Shown: positions 45,731 through 57,926, counted from the first letter of the stretch. The stretch is DNA of 64,000 bases from Paenibacillus sp. NAIST15-1 (GCF_001894745.1 NZ_BBYF01000006.1:124001-188000), one strand, 5' to 3'. Made by a program: numbers and translations. Notes: generated by a model from the sequence alone, not told the origin.

Positions 45731-45990
45731 CTCTTTTCTTGAAATTTTTTTTGGTATAATATATAACAAAATTAGGTTTAATCCATGTATGACAACATTC
45801 TATCTATTACCCTCTAATCGCTAAGTAAACAAGTTATTTCCACACTGATGTTAAGTTGATTCACTCCCTTATTACGAACATTCGATATCACTCTCCATAA
45901 CAAAAAGAGCCAAAATCCTGCAGGCAGAATAATGGCTCCCCAACGTATATGTTATCTGTTACTTGTAATCATGACTCTTCCTCTCGTTTC
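45731..45990. other. AT-rich spacer between RiPP promoter and secreted-protein gene end
   Basis: No coding frame with a ribosome binding site was found. The stretch holds a T-run, a plus-strand extended -10 (TGGTATAAT at 45752-45760) with no gene after it, and the terminator of the secreted-protein gene at 45903-45939. Confidence 0.5.
45903..45939 (-). terminator. intrinsic terminator of the secreted-protein gene
   Basis: GAGCCA (45908-45913) and TGGCTC (45934-45939) enclose an inner CCTGCAGG palindrome. On the minus strand TTTTTG follows. Confidence 0.8.
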
Positions 45991-46938
45991 TTAAGGCAAA
46001 TATTCATATCTTACGTCGACCCAAGCATTTTCGTTTGTGGCAAGACCTAACGTTGCAGCAACGCCTGGCGACAAATCGATCCCGGCAGGATTGAGCACCT
46101 TGCGACCCTGTGAATCCTTGCCATTGTTCCAATTATTATAATAGGCAGCTGTTGAAGCAGGAGTACCCAATGCTAATCCAGAGCCGAATCGCCTAGGATT
46201 GCTTCCGTTGGCAGTATCCCAGTAATTATCATCGACATTCCAAGGGCCAACATCCTTCACTTCTACACCAAGGGCAAACTTAACCGTATTTGGATTATAA
46301 ACATTGACTACATACTTCGGATTGCCATACGTCCCTCGCAATTGGACTGGGATATTACTAATCCAGCCTTTATTCGCAAATTTAATATATTTATCAGGCA
46401 GTGCGACCTCATAGGAGCCGCTTATATCTGGATCATATTGAGTTGCAAAAATTCCAGAGATTCGCGGTACGTCAGCATTTGCACCGTATTTTGTCTTCAA
46501 CCATGTATTTCTATATTCTTTCTCGTCTGCCCACCACTTCGTCACCCATTCTTCGAAGGCAATGTGCTTATCTTGGAGCAGACTCTGTAAGGCAGCATTC
46601 CGTACTTGAAATAAGGTGTCTGCTTTCGCGTTATAGCTGTCCACCGTTAGCGACTGCGCCTGCAGCTGCAGTGCTCTGGCTGAATTACGTTCTTTGAGCC
46701 CCATATCCTTTAGTTGTGTCATTTGCTGATCGGACAATCCCAGAGCCGACTGAAGTGAAGCTACATCCGCTTTCAGCTTGTCGTCCTTGGTCCAAAATAA
46801 ATAATTCAATACTTCCTTGCTGTCCAGCAGTGGGTTCGATTGTTCATCAGTTGCATTTCCATAAGCAGATCCCGTCGAAGCAAAGAGAGACAAAATGAGA
46901 GTAAAAAGCAACATGATGGTCATATTCCTTTTTAACAT
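45991..46938 (-). CDS. secreted protein of unknown function
   Basis: The 315-residue protein has a signal peptide (about 1-27, ending TGSAYG). Residues 40-150 are helical and rich in Gln, Leu and Asp, with pairs of Trp and Lys (WVTKWWADEKEYRNTWLKTKYG). The C-terminal 130 residues contain PKYVVNVYNPNTVKFALGVEVKDVGPWNVDDNYW, described here by region 205-240, and PAGIDLSPGVAATLGL, a pattern I recall from secreted RlpA/barwin-like proteins of Gram-positives; this is a weak match. The ATG at 46938 follows GGAGGCGAAGC. It precedes the RiPP cluster on the same strand but is separated by a terminator. Confidence 0.8.
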   Translation of the reverse strand: MLKRNMTIMLLFTLILSLFASTGSAYGNATDEQSNPLLDSKEVLNYLFWTKDDKLKADVASLQSALGLSDQQMTQLKDMGLKERNSARALQLQAQSLTVDSYNAKADTLFQVRNAALQSLLQDKHIAFEEWVTKWWADEKEYRNTWLKTKYGANADVPRISGIFATQYDPDISGSYEVALPDKYIKFANKGWISNIPVQLRGTYGNPKYVVNVYNPNTVKFALGVEVKDVGPWNVDDNYWDTANGSNPRRFGSGLALGTPASTAAYYNNWNNGKDSQGRKVLNPAGIDLSPGVAATLGLATNENAWVDVRYEYLP

Positions 46939-46976
46939 AAGCTTCGCCTCCATATTTCATGGCATGTAATCCGTGC

Positions 46977-47378
46977 TTATTCATTACTCGCAAAACGATA
47001 CCGGCTTACGACAAATATGCCAGAAGGACCTTCTTTACTCGGTTGGATGAGCTCTAGCTGAATGCTTCTCCCGTCTTTGAGTGTGTATTGGACAACTTTC
47101 TTGGCTTTCTCATCTACAATAAGCTTCACATCAATGTCTTCATTAACAACGAGGCCTTCTTGTGTATTGAGATACTCTCTTGATACTTGCTGCCAGTCTG
47201 TTAGTCCAGGCTTATGGCCTTCATCCACCTGTTTTTGCAAATTATCTGCTTCTTGCTGCGAGAAATTAGTGCTAACCCAACCCCCACCCTTTGAAGGTGA
47301 ACCTGAACAACCAATCAATACAAACACTACAACTAAAAGTATGGCGCTAACGGAAAAGAAACTTGTCTTTACTCTCAT
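46977..47378 (-). CDS. small lipoprotein of unknown function
   Basis: The 133-residue protein begins with a lipoprotein signal (VFVLIGCSGSPSKGG, Cys at about 24). The mature part is mainly strands with an acidic/basic mix, ending VSRYRFASNE. GAGAAGGAGACGCG precedes the ATG. It lies 38 bp upstream of the secreted-protein gene, so both are probably co-transcribed. Function unknown. Confidence 0.8.
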   Translation of the reverse strand: MRVKTSFFSVSAILLVVVFVLIGCSGSPSKGGGWVSTNFSQQEADNLQKQVDEGHKPGLTDWQQVSREYLNTQEGLVVNEDIDVKLIVDEKAKKVVQYTLKDGRSIQLELIQPSKEGPSGIFVVSRYRFASNE

Positions 47379-47396
47379 ATACGCGTCTCCTTCTCA

Positions 47397-47696
47397 TCAT
47401 TCGTATTTGTTGCCACGCTGACATGTTATTGACGCGCAAGTCTTGACCAATGTTTCTCGCATCACATCAAAGGCATCCCCCGCTTCTCTGATTGTTAGGG
47501 CTTGTCCCTCTTTTTGCCATCCAACTGATGTATATCTATTACTACGTAATAGACCAATCAAACTTGACACAAATGTGAAAATAAAAGGCTGATTAAGCTC
47601 ATTGAGATGAAAGACTAGATTGTAACCATATGGAGTAGAAGCAAAGAGAATCGGTAACCGAGGGGGTATGCTGGAGTTATTGTAGCGTTCACACAA
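47397..47696 (-). CDS. possible 99-residue protein, doubtful
   Basis: A TTG at 47696 with AAGGTG 7 nt upstream opens a 99-codon frame that ends 18 bp before the lipoprotein gene. The product has one hydrophobic patch (LVFHLNELNQPFIFTFVSSLIGLL) and a C-terminal CASITCQRG. It matches no family I know and may be a chance frame or a decayed gene. Confidence 0.35.
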   Translation of the reverse strand: MCERYNNSSIPPRLPILFASTPYGYNLVFHLNELNQPFIFTFVSSLIGLLRSNRYTSVGWQKEGQALTIREAGDAFDVMRETLVKTCASITCQRGNKYE

Positions 47697-47739
47697 ATAC
47701 GAACACCTTATCGGGAAGCCGTGGGGTGGGGTATACCTT

Positions 47740-47795
47740 TGACACCCTCACGTGCCTCCCTGCACAAGCGTATTCTTGTGCATACCTGAGGTGCT
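47740..47795 (-). terminator. long hairpin after the FMN reductase gene
   Basis: TGCACAAG (47761-47768) and CTTGTGCA (47775-47782) pair perfectly with a 6-nt loop, extended by CACCCTCA/TGAGGTG outer pairs. The T-run after it on the minus strand is weak (TCAAAAGG), so it may be a processing or stability structure. Confidence 0.45.
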
Positions 47796-47813
47796 TCAAA
47801 CTACATCAATTGC

Positions 47814-48353
47814 TTATGCTAGCTCACGAGTGCTCGCAGACAGATTCAAGAAATAGTTCAACGTCTTCTGAACTCGTTGAATCACTTGCTCCTGAACAGG
47901 CTGCCCTTCTGCTGTGAATTGTCTTGCATCGCCGCCGATGGAAATCCATTCTGGACAGTTAATTCCGTGCACATTGCGAACGATTGTCTGTAAATGCGTC
48001 AATGAACTGATACCAACCGCACCACCTGCAGAGCTAACCGACAAAACGACCTTATTGTTGAAATAGTCAAAGCTCAAATAATCGAGCGCGTTCTTCAATA
48101 CGCCGGATATACTCCCGTGATACTCAGGTGTAGCCAACACAATGGCATCAGCTGCGAGAACCGACTCTCTTAACAGCTTCACATTCGTATGCTGTTCTGC
48201 ATCGTCTGGGCAGTAGAGAGGAAGCTGCAGTTCATTGAGATCAATGACTTGCGCCTCATGGCCTTTCTCCTGAATACTTGCTGCTAGATAACGAACAAGC
48301 TTCGTGCTTGTTGCTTCTTTACGATTGCTGCCAGAAATACATACGATGCGCAT
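47814..48353 (-). CDS. NADPH-dependent FMN reductase (flavodoxin-like)
   Basis: The 179-residue protein has the FMN_red fold: SGSNRKEATSTKLVRYL phosphate loop at 8-24, then PEYHGSISGVLKNALDYLS (about 76-94), the family signature for flavin binding. It reduces FMN or quinones/azo dyes with NADPH. Bacillus YhdA-type homologues are azoreductase-like. AGGGGAGTGCG lies upstream. The C-terminal end is slightly shorter than usual. Confidence 0.9.
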   Translation of the reverse strand: MRIVCISGSNRKEATSTKLVRYLAASIQEKGHEAQVIDLNELQLPLYCPDDAEQHTNVKLLRESVLAADAIVLATPEYHGSISGVLKNALDYLSFDYFNNKVVLSVSSAGGAVGISSLTHLQTIVRNVHGINCPEWISIGGDARQFTAEGQPVQEQVIQRVQKTLNYFLNLSASTRELA

Positions 48354-48405
48354 GATCGCACTCCCCTTCCATCATCATTCGGCTGACAAGCGTCTATTAC
48401 ATCTA

Positions 48406-48609
48406 TTAATCTCGAACGGGGATGATATATCCGCTGCCATTCACGCAGCGTTTCTTCTCTAGCAAAGTCAATCCCTCCCAAGCAACGCCTGGGATCTCCC
48501 GCTCGAAATGTGCTTCTGCTTGCAGAAAAGCTTGTTCTTCTGTATCTGCTGTCAGCACACATACGAACGTCCCTTGCGTCGAGGACGCTTCCAACCGATA
48601 TATGTACAT
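48406..48609 (-). CDS. DUF3906-like small protein
   Basis: The 67-residue protein (MYIYRLEASS... then EEQAFLQAEAHFER and LLEKKRCVNGSGYIIPV) resembles DUF3906, a family of about 65-70 residues of unknown function. The ATG at 48609 follows AAGGGGATGG. It lies 52 bp upstream of the FMN reductase gene, on the same strand. Confidence 0.75.
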   Translation of the reverse strand: MYIYRLEASSTQGTFVCVLTADTEEQAFLQAEAHFEREIPGVAWEGLTLLEKKRCVNGSGYIIPVRD

Positions 48610-48718
48610 TTTTCCATCCCCTTCCCTATCGCACATCATACATAAAACCGGAATCATGCGTCAAGATGTCACATCAATTGAAATCATTTATCCCTCCTCC
48701 GCACATCTTGCAAATATA

Positions 48719-48763
48719 CAAAAAAACCCGGCCAACCGCATGATGCGGCTTTGCCGGGCTTAT
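48719..48763 (-). terminator. intrinsic terminator of pfkA
   Basis: The region forms AAGCCCGGC...GCCGGGTT with an inner CCGCAT/ATGCGG stem; on the minus strand TTTTTTT follows. It lies about 30 bp after the pfkA stop. Confidence 0.9.
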
Positions 48764-48789
48764 CCAAAGCTGCGTGAACCAGCAGCGTC

Positions 48790-49761
48790 TTATTGACACA
48801 GACGTGAAGCCAATTCGTACAGCTCCATATTGAATTCCTTCTTCGTGTTCACAACAAGATCGATGTCGGTTGCGACCAGCTCCCCCTTAATCATACCGCA
48901 AGCCTTGCCGGATTCGCCTTCTATCAGCTGGCGAACTGCGAAGTCGCCTAGACGGCTTGCCAAGATACGGTCGAACGCTGTTGGGGAACCACCGCGCTGA
49001 ATATGACCGAGAACCGTAACGCGCGGCTCAACAGTTGGGCAGCGTTCAATGATGGCGTTCGCGACATCTTCACCGCGTCCAACACCTTCCGCTACGATAA
49101 CGATGCTGTGACGCTTGCCGCATTCGAAGTTCTCACGCATACGACCTGCAACTTCATCGATGTTATGGTCAACTTCAGGTACAAGAATCGATTCCGCACC
49201 ACTAGCAAGACCTGCATACAGCGCTATATCTCCACAATGGCGACCCATCACTTCTACGACGGAAGAACGCTCGTGGGAGCTCATCGTATCGCGAAGCTTG
49301 TTTACTGCGTCAACTACGATGCTGACAGCTGTGTCGAAGCCAATTGTATAATCTGTAAAGGAAATATCATTATCAATTGTTCCTGGCAGACCCATTGTCT
49401 TGATGCCAAGCTTGCTCAACTTGTTCGCACCTTGATAGGAACCGTCGCCACCGATAACAATCAAGCCATCGATGCCGTGCTTGCGCAAAATGTCTGCACC
49501 CTTTTGCTGGCCTTCTGGAGTTCTGAACTCTTGGCAGCGAGCGGATTGCAGAATCGTTCCGCCACGTTGAATGATGTCACCTACACTGCGAATATCCATT
49601 GGGCGAATATCTTCGTTCAATAACCCTTGATAGCCGCGCTGAACTCCATAAACCTCAATTCCATTGAATATAGCTGCACGCACTACTGATCGGATTGCAG
49701 CGTTCATACCTTGTGAGTCTCCGCCGCTTGTCAATACGGCAATCTTTTTTACAGCAGACAT
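48790..49761 (-). CDS. pfkA: 6-phosphofructokinase
   Basis: This 323-residue ATP-dependent enzyme phosphorylates fructose 6-phosphate in glycolysis. Motifs: GGDSQGMNAAIR (13-24, ATP loop; the usual PGM reads QGM), GGDGSYQGA (about 102-110), GTIDNDISFTDYTIGFDTA (about 126-144, with catalytic Asp 129 region) and MGRHCGDIALYAGLASGAE. GGAGGAAAC precedes the ATG. No pykA follows here; the next gene downstream on the strand is unrelated, and a strong terminator separates it. Confidence 0.96.
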   Translation of the reverse strand: MSAVKKIAVLTSGGDSQGMNAAIRSVVRAAIFNGIEVYGVQRGYQGLLNEDIRPMDIRSVGDIIQRGGTILQSARCQEFRTPEGQQKGADILRKHGIDGLIVIGGDGSYQGANKLSKLGIKTMGLPGTIDNDISFTDYTIGFDTAVSIVVDAVNKLRDTMSSHERSSVVEVMGRHCGDIALYAGLASGAESILVPEVDHNIDEVAGRMRENFECGKRHSIVIVAEGVGRGEDVANAIIERCPTVEPRVTVLGHIQRGGSPTAFDRILASRLGDFAVRQLIEGESGKACGMIKGELVATDIDLVVNTKKEFNMELYELASRLCQ

Positions 49762-49785
49762 GATTCGTTTCCTCCCTCATAATCC

Positions 49786-50868
49786 TCAATACATATGTTT
49801 ACGTATCCAAAGACTGTTCAACCAGAAAAATAATCGCATAAGCGGACTATTCTTCATGAGACGCTTGGATACTTGTTGAACCGCGGCCTGTTCCCTTACT
49901 TTCGGATCTGATAAATATAGAGCTAGCAGCCCTTCTATAATCATACGATGAAATCGTCCATCCGGCAGTGAGCTAACTCGCACCGTTGCAAGGTCTGCAA
50001 AGTGGCCAATCCGGTTCACGACCAAGCTCTGATCGTCGTAATAATTGCAGAAATTCAAGTCTCCGCCGGCACGATCTTCTTCTTGGTCAATTAAATAATC
50101 TAACATAATATGCAGTCCACATACATATGGAAAATATGCCTCTAGAATGCGGTCTGCATCTGCTTGCGTCAGACTCTCGTCCGCCGCAGCCAAAAATAAC
50201 TGGAACACACCTAGTGTGGAGCCGGTCGCCGCAGCGAATTCATTCCAGCCCAGCTCCGTATAAGCCGATTCATGCAGACTCCACCAATCCAGCAGCGCCT
50301 GCTCCCGGGAATCCGGGTGAATATGCTTGTACACCTGAAGGTCTGTATACAGTCCGACGAGACGAACAATATGCGGCTGTGCGATTCCATACGCCGGCAG
50401 TGAAGCAATACTATCTCTGCACGTCTGTACTAGATCACGCAAATAGCCCCCGTCCTCTTGATCATCACGGAGCGCATAATAGTCTTTGAGCGGTTCGTCC
50501 GGTTGGACCGCATCCAGCATAGCCTGATGGAGCAAGCGGAAATCCTCCGCATCCATCGAGGTGCTTCGGTCGCACAGGTTGTCCAAATAGTCACTGATCG
50601 TCTGAAAAGCAACAATGAGCGGGATCAATATATGGCGTACATCTAACCTAGCCGCAGCGTATACCGCACCGCCCTCACAATGAAATTGCTTGCTAGCGAT
50701 GCTCGCGAGCGCCTGCTTGCGCAGCTCCTCGTTCGGAATTCGTTCAGCCCGCGTCTGCCAGCTTGCCAACGATTGACGAACCCCCGGCAATATATACTTA
50801 TATACGCGGTACATGAGTCCGAGCGGCTCTTTCGGAGCTCGCGTACGGCGTTGCCTCACCTGATTCAA
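49786..50868 (-). CDS. ytpB: tetraprenyl-beta-curcumene synthase-like (YtpB/DUF2600)
   Basis: The 360-residue protein matches YtpB: ARIPNEELRKQALASIASKQFHCEGGAVYA, given here by region 40-72, with QTISDYLDNLCDRS (about 88-101), a DYxDN metal motif, LLDWWSLHESAYTELGWNEFAAATGSTLGVF (about 188-218) and HIMLDYLIDQEEDRAGGDLNFCNYYDD. YtpB cyclises linear C35 prenyl diphosphate to tetraprenyl-beta-curcumene, a precursor of sesquarterpenes. The TTG at 50868 follows GGACGGAGGA. It lies 24 bp upstream of pfkA and is probably co-transcribed with it. A C35 prenyltransferase (HepS-like) is not in view. Confidence 0.92.
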   Translation of the reverse strand: MNQVRQRRTRAPKEPLGLMYRVYKYILPGVRQSLASWQTRAERIPNEELRKQALASIASKQFHCEGGAVYAAARLDVRHILIPLIVAFQTISDYLDNLCDRSTSMDAEDFRLLHQAMLDAVQPDEPLKDYYALRDDQEDGGYLRDLVQTCRDSIASLPAYGIAQPHIVRLVGLYTDLQVYKHIHPDSREQALLDWWSLHESAYTELGWNEFAAATGSTLGVFQLFLAAADESLTQADADRILEAYFPYVCGLHIMLDYLIDQEEDRAGGDLNFCNYYDDQSLVVNRIGHFADLATVRVSSLPDGRFHRMIIEGLLALYLSDPKVREQAAVQQVSKRLMKNSPLMRLFFWLNSLWIRKHMY

Positions 50869-51000
50869 GAAAATCCTCCGTCCTCTGTGTAGGTCAACTT
50901 CTACGAGATGATGTTACTCACACTTATTGAGTACCCATTTTAACCACACCTATTATATTACGAAGTGACTAATTGCACAAACGATTGCATGCGATATTCA

Positions 51001-51318
51001 CTAGTGGTGATTTTTGGCATCTACGTCCTGATGAACCCGGTACCACAAATTCAAATCGATAATTTGCGAAGCAAGCTCTGCGATCTCGCTATTCAGCCGG
51101 CAGGAAGCCTCAAATTGCTCCTCCTCATTCAGCGCATTCTGCTTCAAAACAATCGTACGTTCCAGCTCTTTAATACGGTCGGGAATTCTGCCGCGAGTGT
51201 GTTCCCACTTGTCCATAATGAGCACTTGTTCGTCCCAGCTCATTCCATCCCAAGAATCCTCAACTATGGGCACTTCAATACCAAGCCGTTCGTCGAATTC
51301 GAACCAATCATTCACCAT
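51001..51318 (-). CDS. hypothetical protein, helical
   Basis: The 105-residue protein starts MVNDWFEFDERLG at an ATG after GGAGGTGCGGC. It is Glu/Leu-rich, with a predicted coiled coil (about 45-95, RIKELERTIVLKQNALNEEEQ). No signal peptide. I do not know the family. It stands alone between ytpB and the divergent MFS gene. Confidence 0.72.
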   Translation of the reverse strand: MVNDWFEFDERLGIEVPIVEDSWDGMSWDEQVLIMDKWEHTRGRIPDRIKELERTIVLKQNALNEEEQFEASCRLNSEIAELASQIIDLNLWYRVHQDVDAKNHH

Positions 51319-51508
51319 GCTGCCGCACCTCCGGTAAATAGGATGCATCATTAATGCTGTTAATGTACCATGCCGCTTGCGAGGATGTAAATGACGAAAC
51401 CGCCCCAATCCACAGGAAGCATGCTATACTAGGGATTATTCCATTTTTACTTGCTCAATTGACAACTCCGATTTATACACATTCATCTACTTCATGGAGG
51501 GAACACGC

Positions 51509-52705
51509 ATGGCGTATCCGGCACCCCGGAACACAGAAGCGCATTGGCTGCGCGCCTTTACATTTATGATCTTTATGACCTCTTCGGTCGTTGTATCGTA
51601 TTTGCCGCTCTACTACAAATCATTGCAGTTTACAAGTGTCCAGATCGGGCTTCTCTATTCCATTGGACCGCTCATCTCTATCATTTCCAACCTATTCTGG
51701 GGCGTAACCAGCGATAAACTCGGTACGTTGAAAAAAGTGCTCATCACGTTGTTGGTCGCACAAATCGTATTATCTGTGGCACTTGCTCAAGTATCCTCGT
51801 ACGGGTTGGTTGCTCTGCTTCTCGTTTGCTTTTATTTCTTTTACTTTCCGATATATCCATTGAACGACAGCTTCGCGATTATGACTGCACAGGCTCAAGG
51901 CAAGAGCTTTATCGGCATTCGTGTTTTTGGATCGATCGGTTTCGCGGTATCTGCACTTTTATTCGGATTCATATTACGCTCGGTAGGCGCTTCGTACAGC
52001 ATATGGGTCATTGTTCTGCTTGGCTTGCTGTCGCTGGGGCTTGCCTTCCCCCTTACGGATAAGCGCGCCACGATGAAGAAGATGGAACTGTCCGGACTGT
52101 GGGTTGTCCTGCGGCAGCGAGAAGTACTATTGTTCTTCCTGTTCGTGCTGCTGCTTGCCATCGGGCATCGTCTGAATGAAGCCTTCCTCGGATTGTCATT
52201 GTCCCAGATTGGGGCAGATGAATCTTTGGTTGGATGGGCTTGGATGCTCTCAGCGCTTAGTGAAATTCCAATCTTCTTCTTATTGAATGCCTATGGGGAG
52301 AAATTCAAGGAACTGCCGCTATTAGCATTCTCCGGGTTAACATATACCATTCGGCTTCTGCTTATTGCAGTGCTGCAAGATCCAACATGGATTGTTTCTA
52401 CGCAGTTGCTGCACAGCGTGTCATTCGGGATCTTTTATTTCGTTGCCGTTCGCTATATAAGCCGTGTCATTCCTGACGAATATCGTTCAACAGGGCTTGC
52501 ACTGTATACGATCGTCTGGTCCAGCATCGCAGGGCTCATAAGCGGAACTTTCGGTGGAATCTTAATGCAATCCTTCGGCAAGGATGTGCTATATGAGGTT
52601 GCAGCAGGGTTCTCATTTATAGCCTGCCTCGGCTTTATAACTATGGCTATCATTGCCCGTCATAGTGAAACAGCGACAATCCAAGCGTCCAGCAGACACA
52701 GCTAA
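51509..52705 (+). CDS. MFS_1-like permease
   Basis: The 398-residue protein has about 12 membrane segments. It fits the MFS_1_like family (Bacillus YwbF, LacY-like fold): N-terminal SYLPLYYKSLQFTSVQIGLLYSIGPLISI and NLFWGVTSDKLG (motif A after TM2). YPLNDSFAIMTAQ and GIRVFGSIGFAVSALLFG are the TM4-5 text of that group. Substrate unknown. The ATG at 51509 follows GGAGGGAACAC. Confidence 0.88.
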   Translation: MAYPAPRNTEAHWLRAFTFMIFMTSSVVVSYLPLYYKSLQFTSVQIGLLYSIGPLISIISNLFWGVTSDKLGTLKKVLITLLVAQIVLSVALAQVSSYGLVALLLVCFYFFYFPIYPLNDSFAIMTAQAQGKSFIGIRVFGSIGFAVSALLFGFILRSVGASYSIWVIVLLGLLSLGLAFPLTDKRATMKKMELSGLWVVLRQREVLLFFLFVLLLAIGHRLNEAFLGLSLSQIGADESLVGWAWMLSALSEIPIFFLLNAYGEKFKELPLLAFSGLTYTIRLLLIAVLQDPTWIVSTQLLHSVSFGIFYFVAVRYISRVIPDEYRSTGLALYTIVWSSIAGLISGTFGGILMQSFGKDVLYEVAAGFSFIACLGFITMAIIARHSETATIQASSRHS

Positions 52706-52798
52706 TTGCATTTTTTCAACTGTACCGTATAATAGTAGTAGGTCTTAATACAAGGTCTTAAAGCAATCATACTACTCGTTCGGTGGAGGGTCACCAAT

Positions 52799-53452
52799 AT
52801 GACAACAACGTATGAGACAATAAAGGAAGTCATTCATGGGCGCCGCAGCGTTCGTCGCTACGATGAACGTCCCGTGTCTGTCGACGACATTAAAGAGCTT
52901 GTGGATTGTGCGCGTTACGCGCCAAGCGACACAAACTCCCAAACATGGGAGTTCATCGCCGTTGTGAATCGTTCGATGATCAAGCAAATCGAGCAGCTTA
53001 CATGGGATGCACTGCATGCCAAGGCTCAAATAGCGGAAGAGCAAGGATTAAACAAGGAAGCGAGAATGCTGCTCAAGTCCTTCGGGCCCTATGCAACGGC
53101 CTTCTCAGACGCACCAGCACTCATTGTATGCTTAGCGACGCCTTACACTTCGAAATTCCGTGAGCGCATCTTCGATCCGATTCAACTGGTGCCGACTGCG
53201 GTATGGGAAGAAGAGGGCATTAAGAGCAGCTGCTTGGCCATTCAAAATCTGATGCTAGCCGCTCATGCGCAGGGCTTAGCTACCTGTCCAATGACTGGCC
53301 CTGTCCTACTGGCTGCTGATGCAATCAAGTCACTGCTTGACATTCCAGAAGACCGCCAGGTCAACATGGTGCTTGCACTCGGCTATCCGCTGGAAACACC
53401 GGCCAAGCTCCCACGCAAGCCGGTCGAAGAGATACTGCGCATCATTGAATAA
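52799..53452 (+). CDS. nitroreductase family FMN oxidoreductase
   Basis: The 217-residue protein has the nitroreductase FMN-binding motif RRSVRRYDERPV (14-25) and ARYAPSDTNSQTWEF (38-52), an NRS loop, and a late GYPLETPAKLPRKP. It reduces nitro groups, quinones or flavins with NAD(P)H as a dimer. The gene is followed by a strong terminator. GGAGGGTCACC lies upstream; a TATAATAG box at 52729-52736 may be its -10. Confidence 0.92.
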   Translation: MTTTYETIKEVIHGRRSVRRYDERPVSVDDIKELVDCARYAPSDTNSQTWEFIAVVNRSMIKQIEQLTWDALHAKAQIAEEQGLNKEARMLLKSFGPYATAFSDAPALIVCLATPYTSKFRERIFDPIQLVPTAVWEEEGIKSSCLAIQNLMLAAHAQGLATCPMTGPVLLAADAIKSLLDIPEDRQVNMVLALGYPLETPAKLPRKPVEEILRIIE

Positions 53453-53481
53453 CAGGGCATGTCCACGTACCAATCGCACAT

Positions 53482-53535
53482 GAAGCCCCTTAGCTCCCCA
53501 CAATAACTGTGGCGGAGCAAGGGGCTTCTCTTTTG
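53482..53535 (+). terminator. intrinsic terminator after the nitroreductase gene
   Basis: GAAGCCCCTTAGCTCC (53482-53497) pairs with GGAGCAAGGGGCTTC (53514-53528) with one bulge; CTCTTTT follows. Confidence 0.85.
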
Positions 53536-53581
53536 GGGATTCGTATTATTCCTGCTATAAGATCTGATAATATTGCCTGAT

Positions 53582-54475
53582 CTATGTTCCATTCACTTCC
53601 GTAGCATCAAATACACGATGATCACCCATCAGTTTCCCCGCATGAAGGAGACGGAACTGGACTGGCGTCATTCCCTCTTGCTGCTTGAATCGATGAATGA
53701 AATAACTCGTGTGCATGAAGCCAACCTCCTGTCCCACCTGCTGGACAGACAGCCTCGGGTAAGCGAGTAGAAGCTGCTTCGACTTACGAATCCGCAGACG
53801 TATCACATATTGAAGCGGCCGCATATCAAGTGTTCTTCGAAACAGCTTGCATACATATTGCGGAGTAACACCTATCTGGTCGGCCATCTGCTGAAGTGTA
53901 AGCTCCTGATGAACATGTTCTTGAATCCACTCCAACAACGGCGTTAACGGATCATTATCCACGTGCCGCCCTTCCCTGACCAGAGTCTCCCATCCGGATT
54001 GAGTCCACGCCATAATCAGCTCATAGGCAAGTCCTGACAGCATTGTGCCTTGTCCCTCATTGAACGAGGATCGGTTCAATAGAGCAATCGCCCTCTTGAT
54101 TGGCTCTAGCGTGAGCTCAGGGTTCATTGGAGTAATCCTTGTCGATTGATACAATTGAGCCGCAGTCAGCAGCTCCTGCGATAAGCTTCCTTGAAATCCA
54201 AACCAATAGATTCCCCACGGCTCCTCAATTGGCCTATATTCATGCGGTATATGGGGAAATAAGATAACACCCTGCCCAGTCTCAACAACGATAGGCTCGT
54301 TCATCCCCTTCCACCAGAACTCGCCGCGGCCGGACGTGCATTGCAGCCACTGGTAATCAGGATATCCGCTCAGTCGCACAATTTCCTGTTGGCTTACCCA
54401 GCTTCCTACCGTGGTTACAACGAGTGGCAGTGACCGATCACGCTCGCTTATCATTGGAAAATGAAAATGCTGCAT
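53582..54475 (-). CDS. AraC family transcriptional regulator
   Basis: The 297-residue protein has an N-terminal cupin-like sugar-sensing domain (about 10-145) and two C-terminal helix-turn-helix motifs (about 190-285; LQQMADQIGVTPQYVCKLFRR and VQQVGQEVGFMHTSYFIHRFKQQEGMTPVQFR). It is divergent from lacZ with about 150 bp between and most likely activates it in response to a sugar. The ATG at 54475 follows ACAGGTGAAGTC; a GTG at 54484 is too close to the site. Confidence 0.9.
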   Translation of the reverse strand: MQHFHFPMISERDRSLPLVVTTVGSWVSQQEIVRLSGYPDYQWLQCTSGRGEFWWKGMNEPIVVETGQGVILFPHIPHEYRPIEEPWGIYWFGFQGSLSQELLTAAQLYQSTRITPMNPELTLEPIKRAIALLNRSSFNEGQGTMLSGLAYELIMAWTQSGWETLVREGRHVDNDPLTPLLEWIQEHVHQELTLQQMADQIGVTPQYVCKLFRRTLDMRPLQYVIRLRIRKSKQLLLAYPRLSVQQVGQEVGFMHTSYFIHRFKQQEGMTPVQFRLLHAGKLMGDHRVFDATEVNGT

Positions 54476-54533
54476 CGACTTCACCTGTTTCGAGTTTCAT
54501 ATATTGTTATTTCAAATAAAATCGTTAGATTGA

Positions 54534-57926
<3,393 letters not shown>

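Noticed and set aside
45752-45760. plus-strand extended -10 (TGGTATAAT) in the RiPP spacer
   Set aside because: No -35 at suitable distance and no gene or RNA signature to the right, so it is probably chance in AT-rich DNA.
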